A DNA stretch of 64,000 nt from Rhodococcus sp. Leaf247 (GTDB lineage Bacteria; Actinomycetota; Actinomycetes; Mycobacteriales; Mycobacteriaceae). Both the position numbers and the translations under genes were made by a program. Positions within the stretch are counted from its first letter, which is position 1; every line of letters begins with the position of its first letter. Positions 27,503 to 36,189 of this stretch are shown here, one piece after another. The notes beneath the pieces were generated by a model that saw nothing but the letters and a program-made list of their open reading frames with translations, ran no database searches and was not told the origin of the DNA. The stretch covers positions 72,405 through 136,404 of the forward strand of contig NZ_LMRP01000004.1 of the NCBI RefSeq assembly GCF_001426185.1, given 5' to 3'.

Positions 27503-28095
27503 AGGTCGACTTCAAGAAAGACCTGCCGACCTATTCGGCGTCGCGAGGCCGGTTCGACATCGTGACCGTGCCCTCGGTGGACTATCTGATGGTCGACGGA
27601 CGGGGCGATCCGAACACGGCGGCCTACGCGGATGCGATCGCGTCGCTGTACCCGCTGGCCTACGGACTGAAGTTCCTGAGCAGGAACGAGCTCGGACGCG
27701 ACCACGTCGTGATGCCCCTCGAAGCATTGTGGTGGTCCGACGACATGGAGTCGTTCACCAGTCGGCGTGACAAGTCGCAGTGGGAATGGACGGCGATGAT
27801 CATGGTGCCGGACTGGATCACCGCCGACCATCTCGAGGAGGTGCGGGCTGTGAAGAGCGCACCGCGCATCTCCGACGTGCGGCTCGAGCGTCTCGACGAG
27901 GGCCTGTGTGTGCAGACTCTGCACGTCGGGTCCTACGACGACGAGGCTGCCGTACTGGCCGAGATGCACGACGTCGTCGTCCCGGCGCACTCGCTCGGCA
28001 TGACGGGGCGTCATCACGAGATCTATCTGAGCGACCCGCGGCGAGTGGATCTTTCGAGGCTGAGAACGATCCTGCGGCAGCCCGTCTCGCGCTAG
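27499..28095 (+). CDS. GyrI-like small-molecule-binding protein
   Basis: 198 residues, starting at a GTG that overlaps the transporter stop. Paired SHS2-type motifs (GRFDIVTVPSVDYLMVDGRG, then SLYPLAYGLKF; later LCVQTLHVGSYDDE) define the GyrI-like effector domain, without the AraC/MerR DNA-binding part found in some relatives. Such proteins bind hydrophobic or aromatic ligands, and some hydrolyse toxins. Co-translation with a UMF1 transporter suggests shared handling of one small molecule. Confidence 0.82.
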   Translation: MKVDFKKDLPTYSASRGRFDIVTVPSVDYLMVDGRGDPNTAAYADAIASLYPLAYGLKFLSRNELGRDHVVMPLEALWWSDDMESFTSRRDKSQWEWTAMIMVPDWITADHLEEVRAVKSAPRISDVRLERLDEGLCVQTLHVGSYDDEAAVLAEMHDVVVPAHSLGMTGRHHEIYLSDPRRVDLSRLRTILRQPVSR

Positions 28096-28901
28096 CGCGC
28101 GAGAATCTCGTCGGCGAGTCGATCCGGGAATTCCTCGGGGATCCAGTGGCTTCCCGACAGCTCCACGAATTCGTAGGTGCCGCTGACGTGCTGCGCGCAG
28201 AGTTCGGCCGCGACGCGACCGACGGCCGTGTCCTGGTTGCCCCAGACGAAGGTCGTCGGAACGGTCACCGGTCCGAGATCGGCGAAGTCCCGCGTCGTGG
28301 CCCGGTACCACTCGAGAGCCGCGGTCAAGGTCGCACGATCGCCCATGACAGACAGGTGCTTGTGGACGATCGTCGGATCCTCGGCACCGGAGAACATCGC
28401 GATCAGGCGGCGCGCGCCGTCCTCGAGCAGAAGATCCTCGGCCTTGCCGGGCTGTCGGAACAACGTCATGTACGCGCTGCGCTTCTTCTGGTCCTCGTCC
28501 TCGCGGATGGCCCACCCGAACGCAGCGGGATGCGGAACCGACACGGCCGTGAGGGTGCGGACCCGCTCCGGGTGCCGCACCGCGACGTACCAGGCGACTA
28601 TCGCGCCCCAGTCGTGGCCGGCCAGGTCGACGGCGTCGAGACCCAGGCTGTCGAGCGTCCCGACGACGTCGTCGACGAGGTGGTCGATCCGATAGGACTC
28701 CGTGCCCTCGGGGCGGGCGCCGGGGGAGTAGCCGCGTTGGTTCGGAACCACGACGTCCCGGCCGGCGTCGGCCAACCGGACGGCGACGTCGTGCCAGCTC
28801 GCGGACGTCTCGGGGAATCCGTGCAGGAGAAGGGCGGGTCTGTTACCGGCCGTTCCGTACCGATCCGCGTCGAAAGTGAGGTCGCCGACAGAGATGCGCA
28901 T
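28092..28901 (-). CDS. Alpha/beta hydrolase, epoxide-hydrolase-like
   Basis: 269 residues. The oxyanion motif is LLLHGFPETSASW, the nucleophile elbow is LAGHDWGAIVA with Asp as nucleophile, and the C-terminal His is in LSGSHWIPEEFPD. A nucleophilic Asp followed by Trp is typical of epoxide hydrolases and haloalkane dehalogenases. Cytosolic. It overlaps the convergent GyrI-like gene by four bases. Substrate unknown. Confidence 0.88.
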   Translation of the reverse strand: MRISVGDLTFDADRYGTAGNRPALLLHGFPETSASWHDVAVRLADAGRDVVVPNQRGYSPGARPEGTESYRIDHLVDDVVGTLDSLGLDAVDLAGHDWGAIVAWYVAVRHPERVRTLTAVSVPHPAAFGWAIREDEDQKKRSAYMTLFRQPGKAEDLLLEDGARRLIAMFSGAEDPTIVHKHLSVMGDRATLTAALEWYRATTRDFADLGPVTVPTTFVWGNQDTAVGRVAAELCAQHVSGTYEFVELSGSHWIPEEFPDRLADEILAR

Positions 28902-28941
28902 GCATCCGAGGTTAGCGGCTCGTCGGTCGCGTCGGGCGTGG

Positions 28942-29619
28942 CTACGCGCGCAGCGCGGTCGCGGGTCCGCGGGCCGCGCCGAACTGTCGGGGCTTCCACT
29001 GACCCATCCCCAGCATGATCACTCGCAGCTGGGACAGGGCGCGCTCGACGATGTCGCGCTCGGCGGCACTGGACGGCGACACTTCGACGAGGTCGACGAC
29101 CGTTGCCAGCATCGTGTTGACGATGAGGTCGGCGACCATGTCCAGATCCTCGCCCGGCCAGGACGAGAGCGCGGGGATGCGCGAGAGGTCCTGGGTCAGC
29201 TCGTGAACGATCATCTGCAGTTCCGTCTCGATCGCCCGTCGTACCTCGACGATGCCGCCGGACCGCTCGCGGATGAGGAAGCGGAACTGGACGTCGTGCT
29301 CCCGGATCTCACTTATAAGCAACTCGAGCGATTCGCGGGCGTTGTCGGCTGAGGGATGGCGGCGGACGTCGCGCAGGATCTTGCGGAGCACCCGCATGCT
29401 GTCCTCGACCACCGCCACACCGAGGTCTTCCATCGAGGCGAAGTGGCGGTAGAAGGCTGTCGGGACGATTCCGGCTGCACGGGTGACCTCGCGGAGACTC
29501 ACGCTGGAGAAGCTGCGGTCCGCGATGGCGTCGAGCGTTCCGTCCACGAGGGCCCGCCGGGTTCGTTCCTTGCGTTCGGCCCTGCTGGCCGTCGCGGAAC
29601 CTGCGGAGTTCTCGGACAT
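28942..29619 (-). CDS. TetR-family regulator, probable repressor of the desaturase operon (DesT-like)
   Basis: 225 residues. The N-terminal HTH is SLREVTRAAGIVPTAFYRHF (about 40-60), followed by an alpha-helical ligand domain. It lies divergently 202 bp from the reductase/acyl-CoA desaturase operon, the arrangement of DesT regulators, which sense the saturated/unsaturated acyl-CoA ratio. Two copies of a candidate operator lie between the genes, one beside each start. The acyl-CoA ligand is inferred from context. Confidence 0.85.
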   Translation of the reverse strand: MSENSAGSATASRAERKERTRRALVDGTLDAIADRSFSSVSLREVTRAAGIVPTAFYRHFASMEDLGVAVVEDSMRVLRKILRDVRRHPSADNARESLELLISEIREHDVQFRFLIRERSGGIVEVRRAIETELQMIVHELTQDLSRIPALSSWPGEDLDMVADLIVNTMLATVVDLVEVSPSSAAERDIVERALSQLRVIMLGMGQWKPRQFGAARGPATALRA

Positions 29620-29640
29620 CCCTCGACATTAACCGACATC

Positions 29641-29658
29641 AGTGTATGAGTGTGCACT
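29641..29658. promoter_or_regulatory. Candidate TetR operator, copy 1
   Basis: AGTGTATGAGTGTGCACT: AGTG and CACT arms flank 10 bases. It shares 15 of 18 positions with copy 2 at 29760. It lies 22 bp upstream of the TetR start, fitting autoregulation. Confidence 0.55.
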
Positions 29659-29759
29659 TCCGCATCACGGGAGCCAGGCGCGTCACTGCAGATCACGGTA
29701 CGTGTCCGTCGTCACATTTGGCTTGATAGTTGCCGGTACGGGCTGTCACACTCGATTCC

Positions 29760-29777
29760 AGTGAACGCGTGTGCACT
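29760..29777. promoter_or_regulatory. Candidate TetR operator, copy 2, in the desaturase promoter
   Basis: AGTGAACGCGTGTGCACT, matching copy 1 at 15 of 18 positions including GTGTGCACT. A possible promoter TTGATA-N18-CACACT runs into it. It lies 45 bp upstream of the reductase start. Confidence 0.55.
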
Positions 29778-29821
29778 GGAGAAATCATCCGGTCACCGGC
29801 CCGTCATACGAGGAGGACGAC

Positions 29822-30943
29822 TTGAGCATCGCCACCACACCCACATCGCGCGGCCGTCGCAGTTCGCTGCTGTCAAAGCTGCGCCCCCGGTTGCTCGAGA
29901 CGCTGACGACGCCGCATGCGGTCGACCGCTACCTCGAACTCGTCGACCCCATGATGACCGTCGACGACATGCGCGCCGAGGTGGTCGCCGTTCGTCATCA
30001 GACCTCCGACACCGTCACGCTGACGCTGCGCCCCACGTGGCAGTGGAAGGGGTTCTCCGCCGGCCACTTCGTGCAGATCGGTGTCGTGGTCGACGGCGTC
30101 CGACACACGCGCTGCTATTCCCCGGCCGGCACTGCCGGAACCGGCGACGACACGATCGAGCTCACCGTCAAGGCTCAGCCGGACGGCATCGTGTCCAACT
30201 ACCTGGTCGCCTCGGCGAAGCCCGGTCTCGTGGTCAATCTCGCACCCGCCACGGGCACCTTCGAGCTACCGAGCCCGCGACCGGACCACGTTCTGCTGAT
30301 CAGTGGTGGAAGCGGCATCACCCCGGTGATGTCGATGCTGCGCACGCTGGTGCACGAGGGGTACACCGGACGCGTGGCGTTCCTGCACTACGCCTACACG
30401 GAGAACGACGTCTGCTACCGCGCCGAACTCGACCGCATCGCGGCCGAGAACGACAACGTGGACGTCCTGTACGCGTACACCGATCAGCAGAACGGTGGTC
30501 ATCTGCACGGATTCTTCGACACCGAGCATCTGAACGCCGCAGCACCCTGGCACGCCTCGGCGCAGACGTACCTGTGCGGGCCGCCCGGGCTGATGAAAGG
30601 CGTCAGGTCGGTGTTCGACGACCTCGGACTCTCCGAGTCGTTGTTCTCGGAGGAGTTCGTCACCGCCGTTCCGGTCGTCGACGGGGATGCCTCGGGAACC
30701 GTGTCGTTCTCGGGTTCGTCCGTCGAGGCGGAGAACGACGGCGCCACCCTCCTGGAGCAGGCCGAGAATGCCGGGCTGACACCGGAATTCGGCTGCAGGA
30801 TGGGAATCTGCTTCACCTGCACGGCAATCAAGAAGTCGGGATGCACCCGCAACGTCAAGACCGGTGAGCTCGACTCCGATCCGGACAACGAAATCCAGCT
30901 CTGCATCTCCGTCCCCGTGGGCGACGTCGACATCGACGTCTGA
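29822..30943 (+). CDS. Ferredoxin-NAD(P)H reductase for acyl-CoA desaturase (Rv3230c-like)
   Basis: 373 residues starting at TTG 29822, chosen because GAGGAGG lies 6 bases upstream; the in-frame ATG 29771 has no ribosome site. It has an FAD domain (CYSPAG), an NAD(P)-binding domain (LISGGSGITPVMSML, YLCGPPGLM) and a C-terminal plant-type 2Fe-2S domain with CRMGICFTC plus a last Cys in QLCISVP. It feeds electrons from NADPH to the desaturase encoded 30 bp downstream, as Rv3230c does for DesA3 in M. tuberculosis. Confidence 0.92.
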   Translation: MSIATTPTSRGRRSSLLSKLRPRLLETLTTPHAVDRYLELVDPMMTVDDMRAEVVAVRHQTSDTVTLTLRPTWQWKGFSAGHFVQIGVVVDGVRHTRCYSPAGTAGTGDDTIELTVKAQPDGIVSNYLVASAKPGLVVNLAPATGTFELPSPRPDHVLLISGGSGITPVMSMLRTLVHEGYTGRVAFLHYAYTENDVCYRAELDRIAAENDNVDVLYAYTDQQNGGHLHGFFDTEHLNAAAPWHASAQTYLCGPPGLMKGVRSVFDDLGLSESLFSEEFVTAVPVVDGDASGTVSFSGSSVEAENDGATLLEQAENAGLTPEFGCRMGICFTCTAIKKSGCTRNVKTGELDSDPDNEIQLCISVPVGDVDIDV

Positions 30944-30973
30944 CCCATCCACACACTCGAAGAGGAGGTCACC

Positions 30974-32185
30974 ATGTTCGGACTCTCACTGTCCTTTCTC
31001 CCGTTCATCGGTTCCAGCTCGGCGCCCGACACCACGACGTCCGGCGTCGACGTGATGGACAAACCGGGCACCGACGGACCCGTCGTCCTGAGCTACGAGG
31101 CCGTGGAGGAACTCGGGCGCAAGCTCGACGACCTGCGCGCCCGCACCGTCGCGGACCTCGGTCAGGAAGACCGCGACTACATCTTCAAGATCATCAAGGC
31201 GCAGCGCGGACTCGAGGTCGCCGGTCGCGGACTGATGTACTTCGGCTTCTTCCCGCCGGCATGGATCGCCGCCGTCAGCGCCCTGAGCCTGTCGAAGATC
31301 CTCGACAACATGGAGATCGGCCACAACGTCATGCACGGCCAGTACGACTGGATGCGTGAGCCGGGCCTGAACTCCAAGGTCTTCGAATGGGACAACACGT
31401 GCCCCGGCGACCAGTGGCGCCACTCGCACAACTACATGCACCACACCTACACCAACATCCTCGACATGGACCGCGACATCGGTTACGGCATCCTGCGGAT
31501 GGACAGCGCGCAGAAGTGGAACCCGTACTACCTGGGCAACCCGATCTACGCGTTCCTGCTCATGACCTTCTTCGAGTGGGGTGTCATGCTGCACGACCTG
31601 GAGGCCGAGAACGTCATCCAGGGCAAGCGCAAGTGGCACGACGTCAAGCCCCTCATCCAGGGCTGGTGGAAGAAGGCCGGACGACAGGTTCTCAAGGACT
31701 ACATCGTCTTCCCCGCGCTGACCGGGCCGATGTTCGTGCCGACGCTGGTGGGCAACTTCACCGCCAACATCGTCCGCAACGTGTGGGCCTACTCCATCAT
31801 CTTCTGCGGCCACTTCCCGACGGGCGTGCAGACGTTCACCGTCGAGGAGACCGCGCAGGAGACCCGTGGCCAGTGGTACGTGCGTCAGATGCTGGGCTCC
31901 GCGAACATCGAGGGTGGGCAGCTGTTCCACATCATGTCCGGCAACCTCTCGCACCAGATCGAGCACCACCTCTTCCCGGACCTGCCCGCGCACCGCTACC
32001 CGCAGATCGCGCCCGAGGTCAAGGCGCTGTGTGAGGAATACGGCCTTCCGTACAACACTGGTGGCTTCTTCCATCAGATCGGTACTGTGTGGGGCAAGAT
32101 CTTCCGGCTCGCCCTTCCCGACCGTTTCACCGGTGTGGACAAGGTTACCGGTGTGATCATCGAGCGCGAAAAAGCTGCAGCCTGA
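30974..32185 (+). CDS. desA3: Acyl-CoA Delta9 desaturase, DesA3-like
   Basis: 403 residues; AGGAGG lies 6 bases before the ATG. The three histidine boxes of membrane di-iron desaturases are present: GHNVMHG, HSHNYMHHTYTN and QIEHHLFPDLP. Hydrophobic helices lie near about 85-105, 195-210 and 240-285. It inserts a double bond into stearoyl- or palmitoyl-CoA at the membrane. Second gene of the TetR-controlled operon. Confidence 0.93.
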   Translation: MFGLSLSFLPFIGSSSAPDTTTSGVDVMDKPGTDGPVVLSYEAVEELGRKLDDLRARTVADLGQEDRDYIFKIIKAQRGLEVAGRGLMYFGFFPPAWIAAVSALSLSKILDNMEIGHNVMHGQYDWMREPGLNSKVFEWDNTCPGDQWRHSHNYMHHTYTNILDMDRDIGYGILRMDSAQKWNPYYLGNPIYAFLLMTFFEWGVMLHDLEAENVIQGKRKWHDVKPLIQGWWKKAGRQVLKDYIVFPALTGPMFVPTLVGNFTANIVRNVWAYSIIFCGHFPTGVQTFTVEETAQETRGQWYVRQMLGSANIEGGQLFHIMSGNLSHQIEHHLFPDLPAHRYPQIAPEVKALCEEYGLPYNTGGFFHQIGTVWGKIFRLALPDRFTGVDKVTGVIIEREKAAA

Positions 32186-32197
32186 GAGGTAAGTGCC

Positions 32198-32443
32198 ATG
32201 GTGGGCAAGTTCGAACGCAACAAGGACACAGTGCAGGACCTGACCGAATCGGCAGCCATGCACGTCGGGCGGATCGCGGTGATCATCGCGACCGCGGTCC
32301 GCGACGTCACCCGCGAGATCGGTGACCTGGTCACCGACGGCATCGAAATGCGCGAGGCCTCGCGTCGCGCAGAATCCGATACGCGCACCTTCGAAGTGAT
32401 CGAGGGGGACTTCGAGGGGTCCAAGCGTTCGAACGGTCGCTAG
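32198..32443 (+). CDS. Small protein, third gene of the desaturase operon
   Basis: 81 residues; GAGAGGT lies upstream and it starts 12 bp after the desaturase stop. A moderately hydrophobic helix (about 23-36, VGRIAVIIATAVRDV) is followed by a charged helix with heptad-like spacing. No known domain was recognised. The tight position and a terminator just after it make it a real gene. It could be an accessory or stability factor of the desaturase complex, which is a guess. Confidence 0.72.
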   Translation: MVGKFERNKDTVQDLTESAAMHVGRIAVIIATAVRDVTREIGDLVTDGIEMREASRRAESDTRTFEVIEGDFEGSKRSNGR

Positions 32444-32451
32444 AGCACGCT

Positions 32452-32491
32452 GCACAACGGTGCCACACCTGCGGGTGTGGCGCCGTTGTGC
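32452..32491 (+). terminator. Terminator of the desaturase operon
   Basis: GCACAACGGTGCCACACC pairs with GGTGTGGCGCCGTTGTGC (one G-T wobble) across a 4-base loop, followed by GTTCT. It begins 9 bp after the stop of the small gene. Confidence 0.8.
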
Positions 32492-32610
32492 GTTCTGGGG
32501 GAGGGCCGGGACTCGCGCACCGCGGTTCGTCCCGCGCACTCCCCATCGGGGGAGCACCACACGAACTGCGCCGCGGGGCACGTGCGCACGGGAGCGGGGT
32601 CGGTCAGACT

Positions 32611-33795
32611 ATGCCGATGAAGGTGACGGACGAGGAGCGGCGCCACCTGCTGGTGCGCCGTCATGCGGTCGGCGCGGGTATGGCGCTGACGCCGGCGGAG
32701 GTGACGACGCGACTGGTGGCCCTGCACGCGACGGATCCGGCCACAGTGTCTCTGCAGGTGCTGGCGCGGTCGACGACGGCGACGCTCGATGCCATGCGCG
32801 ACGCGATGTACACCGATCACAGTCTGGTGCGGGTGATGGCGATGCGGCGCACGTTGTTCGTCATCGACAGGACGTTCATGCCGATCGTGCAGGCCGGAGC
32901 GAGCGCGGGAGTGGCGCGGACTCTGCGAACTCGCCTCGTCAAACAACTGTCGACCATGCCGACGGATCCGGTGATCGACGACGTGCCGACGTGGCTGGAT
33001 CGGGTGGAGCGCGATGTCGATGCGGCGCTCGCGGCAGCGGGTACCGCCACGGGGGCCGAATTGTCCACGGCTGTACCGCAGTTGCGCACCGCGTTCCTCC
33101 CGACGACGGACAAGGCATACGACGTCCGGCGATATGTGACGTCGCAGCTGCTGACCCTGTTGTCGGCCGAAGGTCGGATAGTTCGGGTGGAACCTCGGGG
33201 TACGTGGACTTCTCGCCACCACACGTGGGCGCCCGTCGCTTACTGGTGGCCCGACGGCGTACCGAAGATGGACGAAGCCGAGGCGCGTGTCGAACTTGCA
33301 CGCGCATGGCTCGAGTCGTTCGGTCCGGCGACCATGGATGATCTGCAGTGGTGGACGGGCTGGAACAAGGGACACACCACGAAGGCGGTGGCGGCGCTGG
33401 ACACGGTCGAGGTCGAGCTGTCCTCCGGACCAGGAATCATGCTCCGCGACAGCGATATCGACGGAATGCACGGTGGGGTCGCGCTGCTGCCGGCTCTCGA
33501 CGCGACGCCGATGGGCTGGAAGGACCGTCGCTGGTTCCTGCCCGACGAGTATCGGCCGGACCTTTTCGACACCTTCGGCAACGTCGGTCCGACGGTGTGG
33601 ATGGACGGACGCGTGGTGGGCGGTTGGGCAGTGCGCGGTGCCGGCGATGTGGTGACACGCCTCTTCGAGGATGTCGACGACGAGGCCGTGGCGGCTGAAA
33701 GTGCACGCATCGCAGCGCATCTGGACGGTTCCGCAATCACCCCGAGCTTTCCGACGCCGTTGGAGAAGACGCTGCGGACGTCGTCAGAGAAGTAG
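32611..33795 (+). CDS. Winged-helix DNA-binding-domain protein (HTH_42/AlkZ superfamily)
   Basis: 394 residues from ATG 32611. The overall pattern (ERRHLLVRRHAVG, ATTRLVALHATDP-like region, GPATMDDLQWWTGW, AVRGAGDVVTRLFED) is that of the HTH_42 family that includes the AlkZ/YcaQ DNA glycosylases. The catalytic QxQ or QxD loop of those enzymes is not seen. The equivalent stretch reads LVALHATDPATVSLQV, so glycosylase activity is doubtful. No ribosome site is obvious. It is convergent with the LuxR gene, overlapping by 12 bp. Confidence 0.75.
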   Translation: MPMKVTDEERRHLLVRRHAVGAGMALTPAEVTTRLVALHATDPATVSLQVLARSTTATLDAMRDAMYTDHSLVRVMAMRRTLFVIDRTFMPIVQAGASAGVARTLRTRLVKQLSTMPTDPVIDDVPTWLDRVERDVDAALAAAGTATGAELSTAVPQLRTAFLPTTDKAYDVRRYVTSQLLTLLSAEGRIVRVEPRGTWTSRHHTWAPVAYWWPDGVPKMDEAEARVELARAWLESFGPATMDDLQWWTGWNKGHTTKAVAALDTVEVELSSGPGIMLRDSDIDGMHGGVALLPALDATPMGWKDRRWFLPDEYRPDLFDTFGNVGPTVWMDGRVVGGWAVRGAGDVVTRLFEDVDDEAVAAESARIAAHLDGSAITPSFPTPLEKTLRTSSEK

Positions 33796-34557
33796 GCCCG
33801 CCCGTCGGGCAGCAACTGCGGCTTCGTGTCTGGTCGACGCGTCGAGCTTGGACATGATCGACTCCATGTAGCTCTTGACGGTCGAGACGGTGAGTCCCAA
33901 CTCGTCGGCGATGGCTGTATTGGATCGGCCCAGCGCCACCAGCGACAGGACATCCCGTTCGCGCATGGTCACGTTCGGCACGACTTTGCCGGTCGACGGT
34001 GGTTCGAGGAACGCCCGCATCGAGTCGAGCACGGTGGTGAGCTCAGCGGAGTCGACACGTGAGGTCATCGCGCGCAGTCGCGAGTATGTGAGCCGGACGT
34101 CCTCGCGCAGACGGTCGGCATCGCGCCGCGCCTCGTCGACAGCCATGTCCTGACCCAACACGCGTGCTTCCTCGGTGAGAACGTCGAGAACGCGGTCGCC
34201 GATGTTCCCGGGGGTGTGCATCGCCCCGTAGAGGACACCGACCGCGGTGCGGCCGACGACGACCGGTGCCGCGATCATCGCGCGCAGTCCCTCGGCGGAG
34301 ATGATGGCGTCGTAACGATGGCTGATCTTCGGGGTGCGCATGTAGTCGTCCAACGAGACGGTGCGGTTGACCTGGAGAACCTTGCCACCGAGTCCTTGGC
34401 CCGCTTCGAGTGCGACCCCGTCGAGCGCGCCGACCGAGCGGCCGGCGAAATGCCGCAGCGTCAGCAACTCGCCCGAGACGACACCGCCGAACGCCAGCGA
34501 GACCCCGGACGCAGCGCGAAGCCTGCCCACCGCGTCCTCGAAGTGTGTATCGATCAT
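33784..34557 (-). CDS. GAF-LuxR transcriptional regulator
   Basis: 257 residues from ATG 34557. The N-terminal GAF-like sensor (about 5-150; GVSLAFGGVVSGELLTLRHF, then GQGLGGKVLQ) leads to a short helical linker and a C-terminal LuxR HTH (MRERDVLSLVALGRSNTAIA, then VSTVKSYMES). It is divergent from an acyl-CoA synthetase gene with only 66 bp between them, including a perfect palindrome, and so probably controls it. In other actinobacteria GAF-LuxR regulators are often paired with AMP-dependent synthetase genes. The ligand is unknown. Confidence 0.85.
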   Translation of the reverse strand: MIDTHFEDAVGRLRAASGVSLAFGGVVSGELLTLRHFAGRSVGALDGVALEAGQGLGGKVLQVNRTVSLDDYMRTPKISHRYDAIISAEGLRAMIAAPVVVGRTAVGVLYGAMHTPGNIGDRVLDVLTEEARVLGQDMAVDEARRDADRLREDVRLTYSRLRAMTSRVDSAELTTVLDSMRAFLEPPSTGKVVPNVTMRERDVLSLVALGRSNTAIADELGLTVSTVKSYMESIMSKLDASTRHEAAVAARRAGLLL

Positions 34558-34564
34558 CGTCTCC

Positions 34565-34590
34565 GTCTTCCTACCCTCTTCGGAGGGTAT
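34565..34590 (+). promoter_or_regulatory. Palindrome and SigF-like promoter between the luxR and acyl-CoA synthetase genes
   Basis: TACCCTC-TTCG-GAGGGTA (34572-34589) is a perfect 7-bp inverted repeat with a TTCG loop. Its right arm supplies GGGTAT (34585-34590), preceded after 16 bases by GTCT (34565), one base off the SigF -35 GTTT. It could be an operator, a hairpin in either 5' leader, or part of the promoter. Confidence 0.5.
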
Positions 34591-34623
34591 CGGGCGCCCA
34601 GTGTTCTGCGCCACACTCCCATC

Positions 34624-36189
34624 ATGACGACGATCACCGATGATGTTCCGGCCTTGCTCGAGAAGTACGGATCCGCGGACGCGAACCTGGCGGCACTGCT
34701 GTGCGACGACCACGACCCGTCGGCCGTCGCGTTCACGTTCGTCGAGAGTGACCTTTCCTCGCGAGACCTCACCTATGGCGAACTGCGTGACCTGTCCGCC
34801 CGCTTCGCCACCGGTCTCGCCGCGATGGGGATCGCCCGCGGTGACCGCGTCGGCGTGCTGATGAGCAAGCGACTCGAGCTCGTGGTGGCGTTGCTCGGCA
34901 TCTGGCGACTCGGGGCCGTGCACGTCCCGTTGTTCACCGCTTTCGCGACTCCGGCGATCGCCATGCGGGTCGAGGCCGCGGCGGCCCGAGTCGTCGTCAC
35001 CGAACCCGACCAGCGCAGCAAGCTCGACTCCCTCGACGGCATCACCGTCATCGAGGCAGGGGAGGGATTCGACGCGATGATCCGTGAGCACGAACCGCTT
35101 CTCGAATCCGTGGCAGTCGGCGGCGACGGTGTCATGATCCAGCTCTTCACCAGTGGGACGACGGGTAAGCCCAAGGGTGTGCCCGTGCCGGTGACGGCGC
35201 TCGCATCGTTCGTTGCCTACATGACCTACGGTCTCGACGTCTCAGAGGACGACGTCTTCTGGAACGCCGCCGATCCGGGATGGGCCTACGGGCTGTACTA
35301 CGCAATCCTCGGGCCGATGGCGATGGGTCGACGCAGTCTGATGCTGCACGCCGGCTTCACTCCGCAGCTGACCGTGTCGGTGATGCAGCAGTTCGGCGTC
35401 ACCAATTTCGCGGCCGCGCCGACCGTCTACCGCAGCCTGAGCAAGGATCCCGCCGTCGGTGGTATCACCCTGCGGCGCGCGTCGTCGGCGGGTGAGCCGC
35501 TGACTCCCGATGTACTCGTGTGGTCCGAGGCTGCGCTGGGTGTGCCCGTCCGCGACCACTACGGGCAGACGGAGCACGGCATGGTGATCGTGAACGGATG
35601 GCACGACTCGGTCCGCGAGCCCGTGCTACCCGGGTCGATGGGAAAGCCGTTGCCGGGTTTCACCGCCGGCGTCGTCGAGGATCAGATCGGTTTCGAGGTG
35701 GCGGGCAGTCCGCTGATGTGGTTCACCGGATATGTCGACGCGCCGGAGAAGACGGCCGAGCGATTCACCGAGGACGGTGCCTGGTACCTGACCGGCGACT
35801 CCGGGCGAGTGCAGGACGGGTCGTACTTCTTCTCCGCCCGCAACGACGACGTGATCATCATGGCCGGCTACCGGATCGGGCCGTTCGACGTGGAAAGCGT
35901 TCTCGTGGAACACCCGTCGGTCATGGACGTCGCTGTGGTCGGTCAGCCCGACGACATTCGCGGTGAGGTCATCGAGGCGTATGTCGTGCTGGCCGAGAAC
36001 GTCTCGGGAACTTCCGAGTTGGAAGCGGAACTGCAGAAGATGGTGAAGGAGAACTTCGCGGCCCACGCGTATCCCCGCACGGTGCACTTCGTCGACGCCC
36101 TGCCCAAGACTCCCAGCGGAAAGGTCCAGCGATTCCTGCTGCGGCGTGCCCGTCAGGGTGGAAGCAGTGCCCGGAACTCCGGGCAGTAG
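34624..36189 (+). CDS. AMP-binding acyl-CoA synthetase
   Basis: 521 residues. Core motifs of the adenylate-forming family are LFTSGTTGKPKGV (A3), YGQTEHG (A5), WYLTGDSG (A7), NDDVIIMAGYRIGPFDVE (A8) and the catalytic Lys in PKTPSGKVQR (A10). It activates a carboxylic acid to acyl-AMP, then acyl-CoA. The closest resemblance is to acetate/medium-chain acyl-CoA synthetases (Acs/MACS type), but chain length cannot be told. It is divergent from the GAF-LuxR regulator. The 3' end overlaps the convergent lipoprotein gene by 37 bp. Confidence 0.9.
   Translation: MTTITDDVPALLEKYGSADANLAALLCDDHDPSAVAFTFVESDLSSRDLTYGELRDLSARFATGLAAMGIARGDRVGVLMSKRLELVVALLGIWRLGAVHVPLFTAFATPAIAMRVEAAAARVVVTEPDQRSKLDSLDGITVIEAGEGFDAMIREHEPLLESVAVGGDGVMIQLFTSGTTGKPKGVPVPVTALASFVAYMTYGLDVSEDDVFWNAADPGWAYGLYYAILGPMAMGRRSLMLHAGFTPQLTVSVMQQFGVTNFAAAPTVYRSLSKDPAVGGITLRRASSAGEPLTPDVLVWSEAALGVPVRDHYGQTEHGMVIVNGWHDSVREPVLPGSMGKPLPGFTAGVVEDQIGFEVAGSPLMWFTGYVDAPEKTAERFTEDGAWYLTGDSGRVQDGSYFFSARNDDVIIMAGYRIGPFDVESVLVEHPSVMDVAVVGQPDDIRGEVIEAYVVLAENVSGTSELEAELQKMVKENFAAHAYPRTVHFVDALPKTPSGKVQRFLLRRARQGGSSARNSGQ

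Noticed and set aside
33784-35091. Longer start for the GAF-LuxR gene
   Set aside because: The extension would run across the palindrome and into the divergent acyl-CoA synthetase gene, and has no domain.
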